From Mesomycoplasma lagogenitalium (GTDB lineage: Bacteria; Bacillota_I; Bacilli_A; Mycoplasmatales; Metamycoplasmataceae): a stretch of DNA of 64,000 bases. Positions within the stretch are counted from its first letter, which is position 1. Every line of letters begins with the position of its first letter. Below, one piece after another: positions 24,480 through 37,300 of this stretch. A program made the translations under genes and the position numbers. The stretch lies in NCBI RefSeq assembly GCF_029854295.1, contig NZ_CP122979.1:434001-498000 (forward strand). Direction: 5' to 3'. The notes beneath the pieces were generated by a model that searched no databases, had not been told where the DNA came from, and saw nothing but the letters and a program-made list of their open reading frames with translations.

Positions 24480-24975
24480 AACTGATAATTTAAAAAAGAT
24501 TAAAAAAATTTTAAAACAAGATAGACATTTATATTCCGTGACTGATAATTATAATAATTTTTTAAAATCATATAATGTTTATTCCTTAAATGATATTGAA
24601 AATAATGTTAAATTATTTTTAAATTTAAAATATGATGATCCTTCATGAAAAGAACTTAAAAATGAATTTGAAAAATGTATAAAAAATAATATAGAAATAA
24701 ATTTTGGTTCTTTTTCAATTATATGATTAAAAAATAATAAAATTGTTTATCCCGTAATCAAGGGCAGAGAAGTAAATGTTTCAAAGACATTTTATTTAGA
24801 TGAAAATGAAAATAATAAAAAATTTAATAATTTAATTCCAATAGTTAAAAAAATGATTTTTGATATTCTTAATCAAGAAAACATTTTTTTACTTGCCGAT
24901 GGTTTGCTCATTTACAAGCAAAAAGAAGATGTTTTTAAAGTGTTTTTCAATGAAAAAGTGGTTAAAATTATCTAA
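24469..24975 (+). CDS. F1-like ATPase cluster protein (DUF2714 / MSC_0623 type)
   Basis: A 168-residue soluble protein, Lys/Asn-rich, with no signal or membrane segment. Position between the polytopic membrane gene and the gamma-like gene matches the DUF2714 member of the F1-like ATPase cluster. Seen directly is only a mixed alpha/beta protein ending FKVFFNEKVVKII. AAGAAAGG upstream is a good ribosome site. It overlaps the next gene by 1 nt (TAATG). Confidence 0.65.
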
Positions 24976-25820
24976 TGAGTAAAATTGAAAATAGTTTGCA
25001 AATGTTTGAAAGTTTAAAATCACTGACAAATATTTCAAAATTAAAAACAATTTCAGAAATTTCGCTAGTAAATAAAGATTTTGAGCAAAAATTGAATTAT
25101 TCATTAAAAATTCGCGACGCATTTTTGTATTTAAAAGAAAAATATAAATTAAATTCTGAGTTTCTCAGTTCTAAAAAAAATCAAAAAAAATTGTGAATTT
25201 ATTTATCTGAAGATATTAAAATTAAAGGAGTTAATTATAATCAGATAAATCACAATTTAAAAAACCAAGTAGCCAAAAATGATTTATTATTTGTTTCAGG
25301 AGATGAAGCAATTAAATTTGCTAAAGATAATAATTTTAATATTATTTTTTCCACAAATGAAAGAGATCGGAAAAATATTGCTAATGAAATTTATGCATTA
25401 GTTTATCAACTATATTTAAAACGAGAAGTAAATGAAGTTATTTTTGTTTTAAATACTAACCGTTCAAAAAATAATCAAATTACCATTTTGCCGATGGAAA
25501 AAATGCAATTAATACCAAATTCTTCTTCCTTTAAATTAGAAAACGAAGATTTTAGTAAAAAAATTTTTTTCCCCGCTGTTGCAGATTCTATCAATTCATA
25601 TTTTTCCATTTATTTATTTTCTTTAATTCCATCATTGGTTGAAGAATCGCACTTTTTTAAATTAAAACAAAAATTGCTATCTCAAATTAAATTATTAAAT
25701 GAACTTGATGAGAAAATCAAGGAATTTAAAAAAGAAATAAATGAGCAAAAAAGACAAGAATTAACCGAAGAGATTATGCTTTTATCACAAACTATAAAAG
25801 GTGAAAATGAAAATGAATAA
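24975..25820 (+). CDS. F1-like ATPase gamma-type subunit (MSC_0622 type)
   Basis: A 281-residue protein with long helices at both ends and a Rossmann-like middle (LFVSGDEAIKFAKDNNFNIIFS, then EVIFVLNTN). This is the layout of an F1 gamma subunit, the rotor shaft, although sequence identity to atpG at 52476-53330 is low. The C-terminal helix LKQKLLSQIKLLNELDEKIKEF lies where gamma's coiled coil would be. The call depends mostly on gene order. Confidence 0.65.
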
Positions 25821-26334
25821 ATTTTTTTGAATTAAAAATAAAAACAAAAATAATTTTTTTAAAATTGAATTTTATTTGCCAAATAGTAAAAAAATCGCTT
25901 ACAATGATGCTTATTTAACTCTGGTTTTAGAAAACGAAAAATTGAATTTTATTTTTTTAAAAAATCAAATTTCAATTTTAGAGCAAGCAATTTTAAAAAT
26001 AAGTTTTAAAGACAAAAAGCAAAAACCAGTTTATTTGCTTGCTAAAAAAATTTATGCATCTAGTTCAGAAAAAATAATTAAAATTAATGTGATAGAATCG
26101 GTAGAAACAATTTATGTTAAAACTAAAAATGATCTTAATTGAAAATCAATGATTAAAAAAATAAAATCATTAAAAAAAGATTATAGATATTTTTTATGAA
26201 AATCCAAATTAGGATTAACAGCAAAGGAATTAATTGATAAAAATAAATTAGAAAATGAATTAGTAATTTTAAAAATGATGAAAGGAAACAAATTGGTTTT
26301 AAAAAATGAAAATAAAGAACAAGAAATTAATTAA
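25807..26334 (+). CDS. F1-like ATPase epsilon-type subunit (MSC_0621 type)
   Basis: A 175-residue protein whose N-terminal part (about 20-105) is strand-rich and whose end is helical, as in F1 epsilon. Position matches MSC_0621. The start at 25807 is preferred over the ATG at 25813 because AAAGGTG lies a few bases upstream. It overlaps the end of the gamma-like gene by 14 nt and the next gene's start by 29 nt. Confidence 0.6.
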
Positions 26335-28657
26335 AAAAATTGGCTATTTACCTTTAATAAATCTTCCAATAGCTATAATAGCGCCAGCAACATTTGTTTC
26401 CTATGCTAATTCATATGATGATTTAAAAACTCAATCATTAGCTAAAATTGAGGAAATTAATCAAAAAATTAAGCAAACAATTAATCAAAAACTTGCTAAT
26501 GAATTAAAAACAGTTTATCCAACTCAACAAGAATCGGAAAAAATTAGATATTATGATATTTTAATTTTAAATTTTAATATTATTGAAACTAGTTTAAAAA
26601 ATTTAATTAATAATTATTTAGAAATTATAAACAAAGATAATTATTATATTCAAGAAAAAAAACTAATTAATACTCTTTCTATTCAAGAAAAAGAGGAAAT
26701 TATTACTAATTTATTAAGTGAAGTAGAACAAAAATATATTTTAAATCCTGAATGATTAAATAATTCTAGCAATTTCCCTCAATATAATATAGACTATAAA
26801 GTTAATGATAAACAAACTAATCCATCTGAATTAGAAAAAATAAATTCCATTATTAATAATTTAAATCATTCAATTACACACGATCAATTATCAAATGATA
26901 AAATAATTAATAACATTAATAAAAAAATAGAAGAACACATTGAACGAGATGAGATAATTTTGCAAAATGCTTATAATAATAAGCAAATAGGAAATATCCA
27001 AATTAAGCAAAGTGCTTTAGACAGAAATGCTTTTGAAGTTAAAAAAAGTGATATTTTTATTACTGATAAAAACAATTTATTCACTTATGAAGATACATTT
27101 ACTTATGAAAATATTAATGATATTTATGTAGCAAATGGGAAAATATTATTTGTATCAACAATAATAACATATAATAATGTCAAAGCAAAAATGTTTTCTA
27201 GTTTTAATTTTAAATATTCATTTAAACAAACGATGGAAAATGATGTTAATAATTTAATTAACAATATAAATGAAAATCAGCAAATATTTTTAAAAGAAGA
27301 TTCGGTTAATAAAAAAATTAATGAAATATCTAATGAAGATTTTTATTCTCCTTCAGTTAATGTTCCTTTTAATTTCAGTGTGAAAAAAATCAACGATTAT
27401 AATAATAGCGACACACAAGTAATGTTAAATTATCAAGTGTCAGTTAATTATCCAAAAAATTTTAAATTTGATTTTATCGATTTAAATGAAGACTATTTTT
27501 ACCAAAAAGAGAGTGAATATTTATTTCAAAAAATTAAATCCAGTAAATTATTAGATATTAATTTAGCAAAAAACTTACCTGTTTCAATTACCAGTAAAGG
27601 TAAAGAAATTACAGCAGATGATGCAAGATTTTTTTCGCCATTAGAAACTATAGCCCAAATTAACGGTGATCCAGAAGGTTATAGTTATAAAATTAAAAGT
27701 ATTAATAAAGTCATTGATAGTGATGGTTCTATAGCTGATGTAGAGGTGGAAGTTTCTAATGGTATTGATAGCAAAATTTATAAAACTAAATTAAGCGGTT
27801 TTAAAATTGAAAATGATCCGGATAGAAAAATAATTAATTCTAATTCACAATTAACCGAAAGTGAAAAGGAGCAATTATATAACGAAGTATCCAGTTCTTC
27901 ACTGGATTTATATAGAAAATTAATCAATAGTCCTGATTATGATAAATTAACTAATCAAGATAAGTTGTTATTTTTAGCGGCATCTGCTCTTGTTTCTGAT
28001 CAAAGTTCTAAAAAATATTTTGAAAAAGTTTTAAATCAAGTTGAAAATGATCAAGAATTTCAACAACTAGATAGTGAACAAAAAATGCTGTATTTACAAG
28101 AAAAATATAAAAAAGAAATTGAAAATCTTTTAAAAACAAATAACGATCTATTTAGTAAAGTTTTTGATAAATCAATTGCCACTCAAGTGGAAAGTATTAT
28201 TAAAAACCTTGAAGAAAATAAAAAAATTGATTCCAGTTTAATTGAAAAAAATATTGACATAATAAATAAAAACAAAGAATTAATTAATGAATTTTTAAAT
28301 AAAAATATTCAAAATGAAAATTTTGATACTAAAGAATTGGAAAAATTCGATCAAATGATTGAAAAAACTCTTGATGAGCTTAAAAATATTTCACCAGAAA
28401 ATCAAGAAAAATTGATTAATGCATTAAATGATGTTGATATTAAAAAAGTAAAAAATGTTGCTGAAAAAACAATTTTATGAACAATAGTTTCAATTGGATT
28501 TTTAATAACAGCAATCGGATTGAGTGCTACTATATATTTATTTATTAATAACAAAAGAAAAATTAAGGAAAAATTAATTATGTTATTGAGCTTAAATTCA
28601 ATAACAATTTCAGCTTTAATAGTTGCAATTTACATATTAATTGATTTATTAAAATAA
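26306..28657 (+). CDS. F1-like ATPase-associated large membrane protein (MSC_0620 type)
   Basis: A 783-residue protein with an N-terminal signal/anchor (GYLPLINLPIAIIAPATFVSYA) and two C-terminal membrane segments (about 680-705 and 758-780). The long middle is Asn/Lys/Glu-rich, probably extracellular, with helical repeats near the end such as QVESIIKNLEENKKIDSSLIEKNIDIIN. Family function is unknown. The place in the cluster and the membrane topology suggest it couples the F1-like motor to something outside the cell. Confidence 0.65.
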
Positions 28658-28667
28658 AGGAGTAAAA

Positions 28668-30180
28668 ATGAATGAAAAAGTAATTTTAAAATCTATTAAT
28701 AACTTTATTATTAAAGTTGAAGGAAGATTTAATTATAAACAAAATCAGTTTTTTAAAATTAATGATAAAACTAAAGCATTTGTGCTTTCAGCAAATGAAA
28801 CAAGTGCTAATTTAATTATTTCTAATCAAAAAAATAAATTATTAATTGGTCAAGAAATTTTGCCGATTGAAAATAATTTCATTGAAACAAAACAAGAATT
28901 TTTCGGAAATATAATTGATATTAATAATAAAATAGTAACTCAAAATAATTTAAAAAATGGTGAAAGTAAATCATTTGGATTTGCTAAAATTTTTAATAAA
29001 GCAAGAGGAATTAACGAAAGAATTTATTTAAATAAACCTTTAACAACTGGGATTTTAGGAATTGATTTATTTACTCCAATTGGTCGGGGGCAAAGAGAAT
29101 TAATTGTCGGTGATCGTAAAACAGGAAAAACAACAATTGCTTTATCAGCAGCTATCAACAATAAAAATGATGAAAAATTAAAAGTTATTTATGCATCTAT
29201 AGGACAAAAAACTACTTCTGTTTCAGAAGTTTATCAACTATTTAAAAATCATAATATTTTAGATAAAATTATGATTATAGCAGCAAGTAGTGATAATTCC
29301 TATGAGCAATTTCTATTACCCTATATTGCGATGGCTCATGCTGAAAATTTAGCTAAAAATAATTATGATGTTTTACTAATTTTAGATGATTTAACCAAAC
29401 ATGCTAATATTTATCGTGAAATTTCTTTATTAATTGATCGTCCAGCAGGAAGAGAAGCATATCCTGGAGATATTTTCTTTATTCACTCGAAATTGTTAGA
29501 AAGATCTGGAAATTTTAAAAATGAAGGTTCAATTACAACTTTACCAATTGTTGAAACAATTGGCGGAGATATTACTTCATTTATTTCATCAAATATTATT
29601 TCCATCACCGACGGGCAAATAGTAACATCAACCGATTTTTTTAATAAGGGAATTATTCCAGCAATTAACTATTCAGTTTCAGTTTCTAGAACAGGAAGTG
29701 CTGTGCAAAAACCAGAAATTGGTAAAATTTCTAAATCTTTATTTAAAATTTATAATAATTATCAAAAAAACATTAGTTTAAAAGATATAAAATTTAATTT
29801 ATCAAAAGAAATTAGTTCCTTATTAAGTCGAGGAAAAATTTTAAATAATTTTTTAACACAAACTGACTTTAATTTATATGATGAAAATATGATTTTAATT
29901 CTAGGAAAAATTGTTATTTGAAATACTTTTAATAATAATCCATATTCACAAGAGAGCTTGGATTTTATTTTAAAACTATTTGAGAAAAATGAACTAGCTA
30001 AAACTGTTAAAAAATATATTGAATTTAATGAAGTTAATGATGATAAATTATTTAGAGACTTTGTTCATTGTGCTTTAAATGACTTTTATAAATATCGTAA
30101 TTATGATATTAAAATTAATACCAGATATACATTTAAAGAAATTAATAAAAAAGAAATAGCTGAATATTTAGGAGAAACAA

Positions 30181-30191
<11 letters not shown>
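28668..30191 (+). CDS. F1-like ATPase alpha-type subunit (MSC_0619 type)
   Basis: A 507-residue homologue of F1 alpha. Walker A is GDRKTGKT at 148-155. Other alpha-type signatures are [44 protein letters not shown] and [17 protein letters not shown] dedicated N-terminal beta-barrel is weakly conserved. The true AtpA (53330-54895) in the same window is clearly a different gene. AAAGGAG precedes the ATG. It overlaps the beta-like gene by 11 nt. Confidence 0.9.
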
Positions 30192-31601
<1,410 letters not shown>

Positions 31602-31602
<1 letters not shown>

Positions 31603-32330
31603 TGGTAACAACACAATATTTATTTGGAATTATTGCTGTTTTAATTACACCTTTTTCAACTGTTCCACAGTTATATAAAACTTGAAAAACAAAAGAAATA
31701 AAAAATCTAAGTTTTTCTGCTTTTTGGATTTTATGAATTGGTTCTTATTTGTGAATTTTATATTCATTATTAAGAAATGAAACATCATATTTTTCATTTT
31801 TAGCATCATTTGTTGATATTAGTTTAATTAGTATTTTAATTTTTCTATTTTATAAATACACAAAAAATAAGCATTTTATTTTCTTTACTTTACTATTAAT
31901 AATAAGTTATTTAATGGTTATTTTAATAGCTATTTTATCATTTGCAAAAATTTTATTATTAAATAATGAAATTTTTAGCAGTATATTAATTAATTGTGCA
32001 AGTTTTTGCATTGCTTTTGCTTCTTTACCTCAAGTAATTAAAGCAATTTATTTAAAGAAAATAAAAGGACTTTCACTATTTTATAAAACACTAGTATTTT
32101 TTGTAGAGGTATCTTGATTTATATATTGATTAATAGCAGGACTTTTATCAATATATAAAATTGAAGATGGTATAGCAGTTACGGTAATAGAAATGATTCA
32201 ATTATTAATTTGAGCATCAATCGCAATTATTATTAATGGAATATTAGTATGTTTAATATTATTTAAAGAATTTATTCCTAATTTAAAATTTAGGAAAATG
32301 GCAAAAGAAAATGACATTAAAAAAAACTAA
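31602..32330 (+). CDS. PQ-loop (SWEET-like) membrane protein
   Basis: A 242-residue membrane protein with about seven segments and two PQ-loop repeats: TVPQLYKTWKTKEIKNLSFS near residues 20-39 and ASLPQVIKAIYLKKIKGLS near 146-164. PQ-loop proteins include SWEET sugar and cystinosin-type transporters; the substrate here is unknown. The start overlaps the beta-like gene stop (TAATG), so it is translated with the F1-like ATPase cluster. Confidence 0.82.
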
Positions 32331-32496
32331 AGAAATATATAAAAAATTAATAAAAGAACTCCCTTTAAAATGAGATGACAAACACTTTATTATTAAATTT
32401 GAGTATAAAATGCAACACCATTTAAATTGATGAAAAATATTTTGGTTTAAATTGTGTTGATTTTTTTATTTAATTAAATATTTAAAAAATATATAA
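32311..32496 (+). CDS. Small Trp-rich basic protein, 61 aa
   Basis: A short gene overlapping the end of the PQ-loop gene by 20 nt. It has five Trp, four of them TGA, a Lys-rich N-terminal half and an aromatic hydrophobic stretch (HLNWWKIFWFKLCWFFYLIKYL-like, about residues 38-58) that may sit in the membrane. I recognise no family. Overlap and direction suggest it is the last gene of the F1-like cluster transcript. Confidence 0.5.
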
Positions 32497-32644
32497 TTTT
32501 TATAAATATTGCATTTTAGATTGTAATATCCGATATAAACAATATTTTTAAAAAAATGCAATAATGTTAAAAAATATCCATATTAATATTATTGGAAATA
32601 AATTTATTTAAAAAATAATAAAAAAGTTTATAATTATTAATACT

Positions 32645-32735
32645 GGAACAGTACCCAAGAGGCTGAAGGGGATACGTTGGAAACGTATTAGGAGAGGCAA
32701 CTCTCGCGCAGGTTCAAATCCTGTCTGTTCCGCCA
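32645..32735 (+). tRNA. tRNA-Ser (GGA)
   Basis: A 91-nt class II tRNA. The acceptor GGAACAG pairs with CTGTTCC, with discriminator G and encoded CCA. The anticodon stem ATACG/CGTAT holds the loop TTGGAAA (anticodon GGA), followed by a long variable arm (AGGAGAGGCAACTCTCG-like) as expected for Ser. Confidence 0.97.
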
Positions 32736-32739
32736 TTAT

Positions 32740-32825
32740 GCTCAGGTGGTGAAACGGTATACACGCTAGATTGAGGTTCTAGTGCAAGAGATTGCATACG
32801 GGTTCAAGTCCCGTTCTGAGCACCA
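32740..32825 (+). tRNA. tRNA-Leu (GAG)
   Basis: An 86-nt class II tRNA. The acceptor GCTCAGG pairs with TCTGAGC and CCA is encoded. The anticodon stem CTAGA/TCTAG holds the loop TTGAGGT, anticodon GAG. A variable arm and T-loop GTTCAAGTC are present. It starts 4 nt after the first tRNA-Ser and is likely cotranscribed. Confidence 0.97.
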
Positions 32826-32841
32826 TATACATTAATGTACC

Positions 32842-32870
32842 AGTTAGCAAAGTTGCTAACTTTTATTTTT
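32842..32870 (+). terminator. Intrinsic terminator after tRNA-Leu
   Basis: AGTTAGCA (32842-32849) pairs with TGCTAACT (32854-32861), with a 4-nt loop and then a T-rich tract. It separates the first two tRNAs from tRNA-Ser(CGA). Confidence 0.85.
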
Positions 32871-32899
32871 TTCATAAAATAAGGTATAATTAAAATATT

Positions 32900-32990
32900 G
32901 GAACAGTACCCAAGAGGCTGAAGGGGGTGCACTCGAAATGCACTAGGAGAGGTAACTCTCGCGCAGGTTCAAATCCTGTCTGTTCCGCCA
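32900..32990 (+). tRNA. tRNA-Ser (CGA)
   Basis: A 91-nt class II tRNA almost identical to tRNA-Ser(GGA) outside the anticodon arm. The stem GTGCA/TGCAC holds the loop CTCGAAA, anticodon CGA, reading UCG. The same acceptor, variable arm and encoded CCA are present. A local duplication is likely. Confidence 0.97.
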
Positions 32991-33006
32991 GATGTTTATA
33001 GCACCG

Positions 33007-33034
33007 AAATGTTAGTTATACTAACATTTTTTTA
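33007..33034 (+). terminator. Intrinsic terminator after tRNA-Ser(CGA)
   Basis: AAATGTTAG (33007-33015) pairs with CTAACATTT (33021-33029), with a 5-nt loop and then Ts. Confidence 0.85.
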
Positions 33035-33181
33035 TGTATTTAATAATAATATAATATATAAAAATATTAATTAATTGTGTTATAATATATATGAATAAAT
33101 ATTTTAATTAATTTAGTTTAAAGAATTATAAGTCCGCAAGGAAGAAATATTTATTAAGTTAAAAAGGAGGAGGTCCGAAAT

Positions 33182-34276
33182 ATGGACGAAAAATTAAAAA
33201 AAATTAAACAAGTTGAATCATTTTCAGATAATCCAGAAAGTGATTTTATAAATTTAAGAAACAAACTAAAAAATGGAATAAAATGAACAGAAAGTGAAAA
33301 GATTAGATTCTTTAATTCTCAATTGTACTTTTTAGATGATAGCAGAATAATGGAAAGCAAATTAGTAACCCCTTTAGCACTAAATCTTAATAAAAGAACT
33401 CTCGACAAAACAATCGATTTAAAAGATTTAGCATTAATTGAAACACTAGATATGCCTGGAATAATTTCGGAGTGAAACATTGTATTTCCTGAATTAAATG
33501 AATTAGCCCAAAGACATCCGCTTGAGGGTTCAAATTATGTTAGAAAGGCGGTCTTTATAGGTTCTCAGTCAGCCTTGGAACCAATAGCGGAAGGAGCGGA
33601 ATCAACACCATTGCAGAATCAAACTTTTACAGTTGGTTTATCGCCAATTAGATGACCTATCATCCCATTACAAAACAATGCTTTAACAAAAGAACCAGAA
33701 CTTTGAGACAATCAGATCCAAAATGCTAAAGAATCGATTTACAAGGGAGTACGAAAAAGATTTTATGAAAGTTTATTCCAACATGCGGATACTCCTATGG
33801 CTACAAATGAAACATATGAAGGCGGTCTAACACAAGAGGCAAAAATCTTAACAGCTGAAACAGGTAAATTCTAATTTAGTGATATTAATAAATTAATTGA
33901 ATATACAAAGGCAAGATATGGGACCGACATAACTTCTCGTTTCGTTATTGTTATGCACCCAGATACATTAAACCATTTAACACGAGAATTTGTAAACGAA
34001 CAAAGAAACCCCGGATTCATTAACTCGCAATATGATAATAAGTCCGGAAAAAGATACAGAGGTGTTCAAATCTTCACCTCAGATTATTATCCAGATTCAA
34101 CAATTGAAAGTGGTAAAAAACTTGCGGTTATTTTTGACAAAAAATCCGTTTTAGCTTATGGTTTAACTTTAACGGTAGCTAGTGATCATCGCAAACAGGA
34201 AATTTATGTTTCAACTCGTGGTGAAGTTAAACTAATTGATCCTTATATTTATAGTAAATTTATAGAAATAAAATAG
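33182..34276 (+). pseudogene. Phage HK97-like major capsid protein, interrupted by TAA
   Basis: A 364-codon frame with one in-frame TAA at 33872-33874 (codon 231); the reading frame is otherwise intact on both sides. The protein looks like an HK97-fold capsid: N-terminal charged helical region, then EPIAEGAESTPLQNQTF, WPIIPLQNNAL and YKGVRKRFYESLF; after the stop VIVMHPDTLNHLTREF, YRGVQIFTSDYYP, and a capsid-like end EIYVSTRGEVKLIDPYIY. The ribosome site AAGGAGGAGG is the strongest in the window. No portal, protease or terminase gene accompanies it, so this is a prophage or element remnant downstream of a tRNA-Ser gene. Its G+C looks slightly higher than its neighbours'. It could still make a 230-residue N-terminal fragment. 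Confidence 0.8.
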
Positions 34277-34293
34277 AATTATATATAGAAATT

Positions 34294-34322
34294 AAAAATC
34301 TCCTAAAACATAGGAGATTTTT
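34294..34322. terminator. Bidirectional terminator
   Basis: A perfect 12-bp stem AAAAATCTCCTA / TAGGAGATTTTT (34294-34305 with 34311-34322) with a 5-nt loop. A-tract and T-tract on either side let it serve both the capsid gene (plus) and the GmrSD-type gene (minus) that converge here. Confidence 0.9.
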
Positions 34323-34324
34323 AA

Positions 34325-37300
34325 TTAATCATTTATTTCTATTTCTAAAATAAAATCCTGTTCATTTAAATTAAATTTTGATATAAGTTTTTTCATTTTA
34401 TTAACAATAGTATTAGCTGATAAATTGATGTCGTAAATTATATTAGAATTATTGATTTGGGCACTGTTGTAAAATTTTTTATTTATATCTAGTGTAAAAA
34501 CAAAATCTTGTTTAGCTAGTTCATAAATTTTATCAATATTTATTTTTTCTAAAAGATTCATAAAAGAAATGTATAACTCTCTAAAGGAATTAATCAGTAA
34601 TTTATTTTTTTTATAAGAAAAGGAGATAATTTTTAAATTTTTAACTTCTTTTAATAAAGATAAATTTAAAAATTTAGTCTTTTTATTATTTTTTAACTTT
34701 TTAATTAATAAATCTAAATTTGCATAAACATTATCATTATTGTTAAAAGAATAATTTCTATCTACTAGAACTAACGAAAAAGTTTCTTTGTTGATATTAT
34801 AAAATTTCAATATTCTTTTAATGTTATTAAGAATTTTGTTTGAACTTCCATAACCATTAAATTTATAATCAGAATCTTTTATATCGATGAATTTATGACT
34901 AGTTTTATCACTTTTTTGCGATTTTAAATAAATAAATTTATAATTTATTTTAGCAAATTGAATCATTTTTTCTTTGTCTATTGCATTTAAAATATCGAAA
35001 ATATTACTAATTAGTTTTATAAAACTATTAACTTTTATTTTATTATTTTCATAAGTGAAATATAAAGGTTTTTTGTTTATTATCAAATTGTTTTTGTATT
35101 TTTTTAAAAAATTTATTTCAATGTATTTGTTTTCTAAATTATTTTCTTTTATTTTATTTAAATTATCATTTATAAAAACATTTTCATCAAAACTAATTTG
35201 ATTATTTTTCGAATTAGATTTTATTATTTGATTTTTAAATTCTTCTAATTTTAAAATATCGTCAAAAACTTTTTTAGACCTTTTATCACTTATTTCTAAA
35301 GAAAAATCATTTTCATTTATTTTAAAATACTCTAAAATATTTTTTATTCTTCGGAAAATATCTTCAGAACTTCCATTTAAATAAAAAGTTCAAATGGAGT
35401 TTTGAATGTCGAAATATTTTTTATTTTTAACTTTTTTATATTCATTTTTATTATATGCATATTTTCAATTAATTGCATACTCATTCATTTTTTCAAAATT
35501 AATTACATTTAAAATTTCTAGAACAAAATAATATGCTTTAGCAAAAGAAGAAATTTTAAATTTATAATTTTTATAATTTAAATATAACGCATTTTTTCCC
35601 TTAATATCATTAGTATAAGGTTTGAAAAAAGTAATTATTTGATTTTTTTCGTTATTTATAATATTTTCTGGCGATTTATTTAAATGTTGATTAATTGATT
35701 TATTATTTTCATTTTCTTTTACAAAATTAATTAATTTTTCAAAATCATTTTCATCTCTTTTATGTTTTTGATCACCTATTTCTAAACTAAAATCATTTTT
35801 TTTGATTTTATAAAATTGCAAAATATTGATAATTTTTTTAAATGTATTTTCGCTATTTAAATTGGCAAAAAAAGTTAAATTAGAAAATTTTAAATCTATA
35901 TAATTAATATTTTCTTTTTTATTAGTTTTTGTTCTATCAAAAATTGTTTTACTATTTATTTTAGCAAATTTGTACATTTTTTCTTCATCTAATGAAAATA
36001 GTATTTCTAAAACAAAATTATATGCTTTAGCAAAAGAAGAAATTTTAAATTTATAATTTTTGTAGTTTAAATATAAAGCCTTTTTTCCTTTAATTTTTTC
36101 AAGATTAGACTCGATAAATAAAATTTTTTGATTTTCTTTACTATCAAAATCATTTTTTAATAAAATACTTAAATTCTCATTAATTAAAACATCATCCTTT
36201 TTATAATTATCAATTTTTGGAAAAAAGTTTTCAAAATTATTTTGATTGTTATTTGATAAAATTTCATTTTCGTTATTTTTAAATACTTTATTTTCGATAA
36301 CGGAATTTGAATATTCATCATTTTCTAAATAACTAGGAAAATGATGAATTATTTCAGCTATGAGTTTATTTAATCTATTTATAATAGATTTTTCATTTCA
36401 ATTATCTTGATTAATTATATCTTCATTTAATTTTCTAAATTTTGATTTTTTATATTCTTCCTTTTTTTCTGCAAATCCCTTATCTTTTAATTCTGAATTA
36501 ACACCTGTAAGAGTTAAATTACCTAAATTGTTTAAGTATTTAAAATGAATTTCATCAAAATTTTTGCCCACTTCTTCTTTTCATTCAAAATTTCTTTTAC
36601 TTTGGGGCATTATATGTTCAATTGTAATATTTTTATCTAATAATACTTTTTCTTTATTTTTATTATTTTCAATTTGAATTAAAATAAATTTAGTTATTTT
36701 TTTATTTTTTTCTATTTTATATCCATTTCATTTTCTCAAATAAGAAGCGAAGTCATTGTTTATTATGAATTTATTTTCATTATTTTCTTGTTCTTTGAAA
36801 ACATTCACAAATGCATCAAAAATTTTATTTTCATTTGAATTTATTATATTTTTTAATTTAGAAAATAGTAAAATAACAAAATTTGTATTAATAATTTGGT
36901 TTGCAACGGATTTTCTAATATAGTAACTAATTAATAATTTAAAAATCTTATCTATATCAAAAATTTTATTTTTATCTTTTAAGCATTCATTTCTTTTCTT
37001 TAACAATATTAAAACTAGCGGGAAAAATATATTAGCCCCCACTTCTTTAAAATGATATAAAAGTTCATTTTCATTATTTTCTTTGTATATAATTTTCGTA
37101 TAAAGATTAGAATAATATTTAATATCTTCTAAAATATTTTTGTTATTATTGTGTTTTGTTTTATAATATTCTTTAAATTTTTTATAAATCTCATTTTTCT
37201 TAATTCTTTTTGATGACTTTACAAGTAAATAGTCCATAAAAAAATTTTCTAAATCATTTTGATTTTTAAATTTTTCCTCAATTATTTTTCAGTTATTAAT

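Noticed and set aside
33001-33181. CRISPR-like or short repeat array near the tRNAs
   Set aside because: The repeated words are only AT-rich promoter and terminator sequence; no regular spacing exists here or elsewhere in the window.
32970-34365. Possible att site: tRNA-Ser 3' sequence partly repeated near 34354
   Set aside because: Only about nine bases (AAATCCTGT) match, which is expected by chance in such AT-rich DNA.
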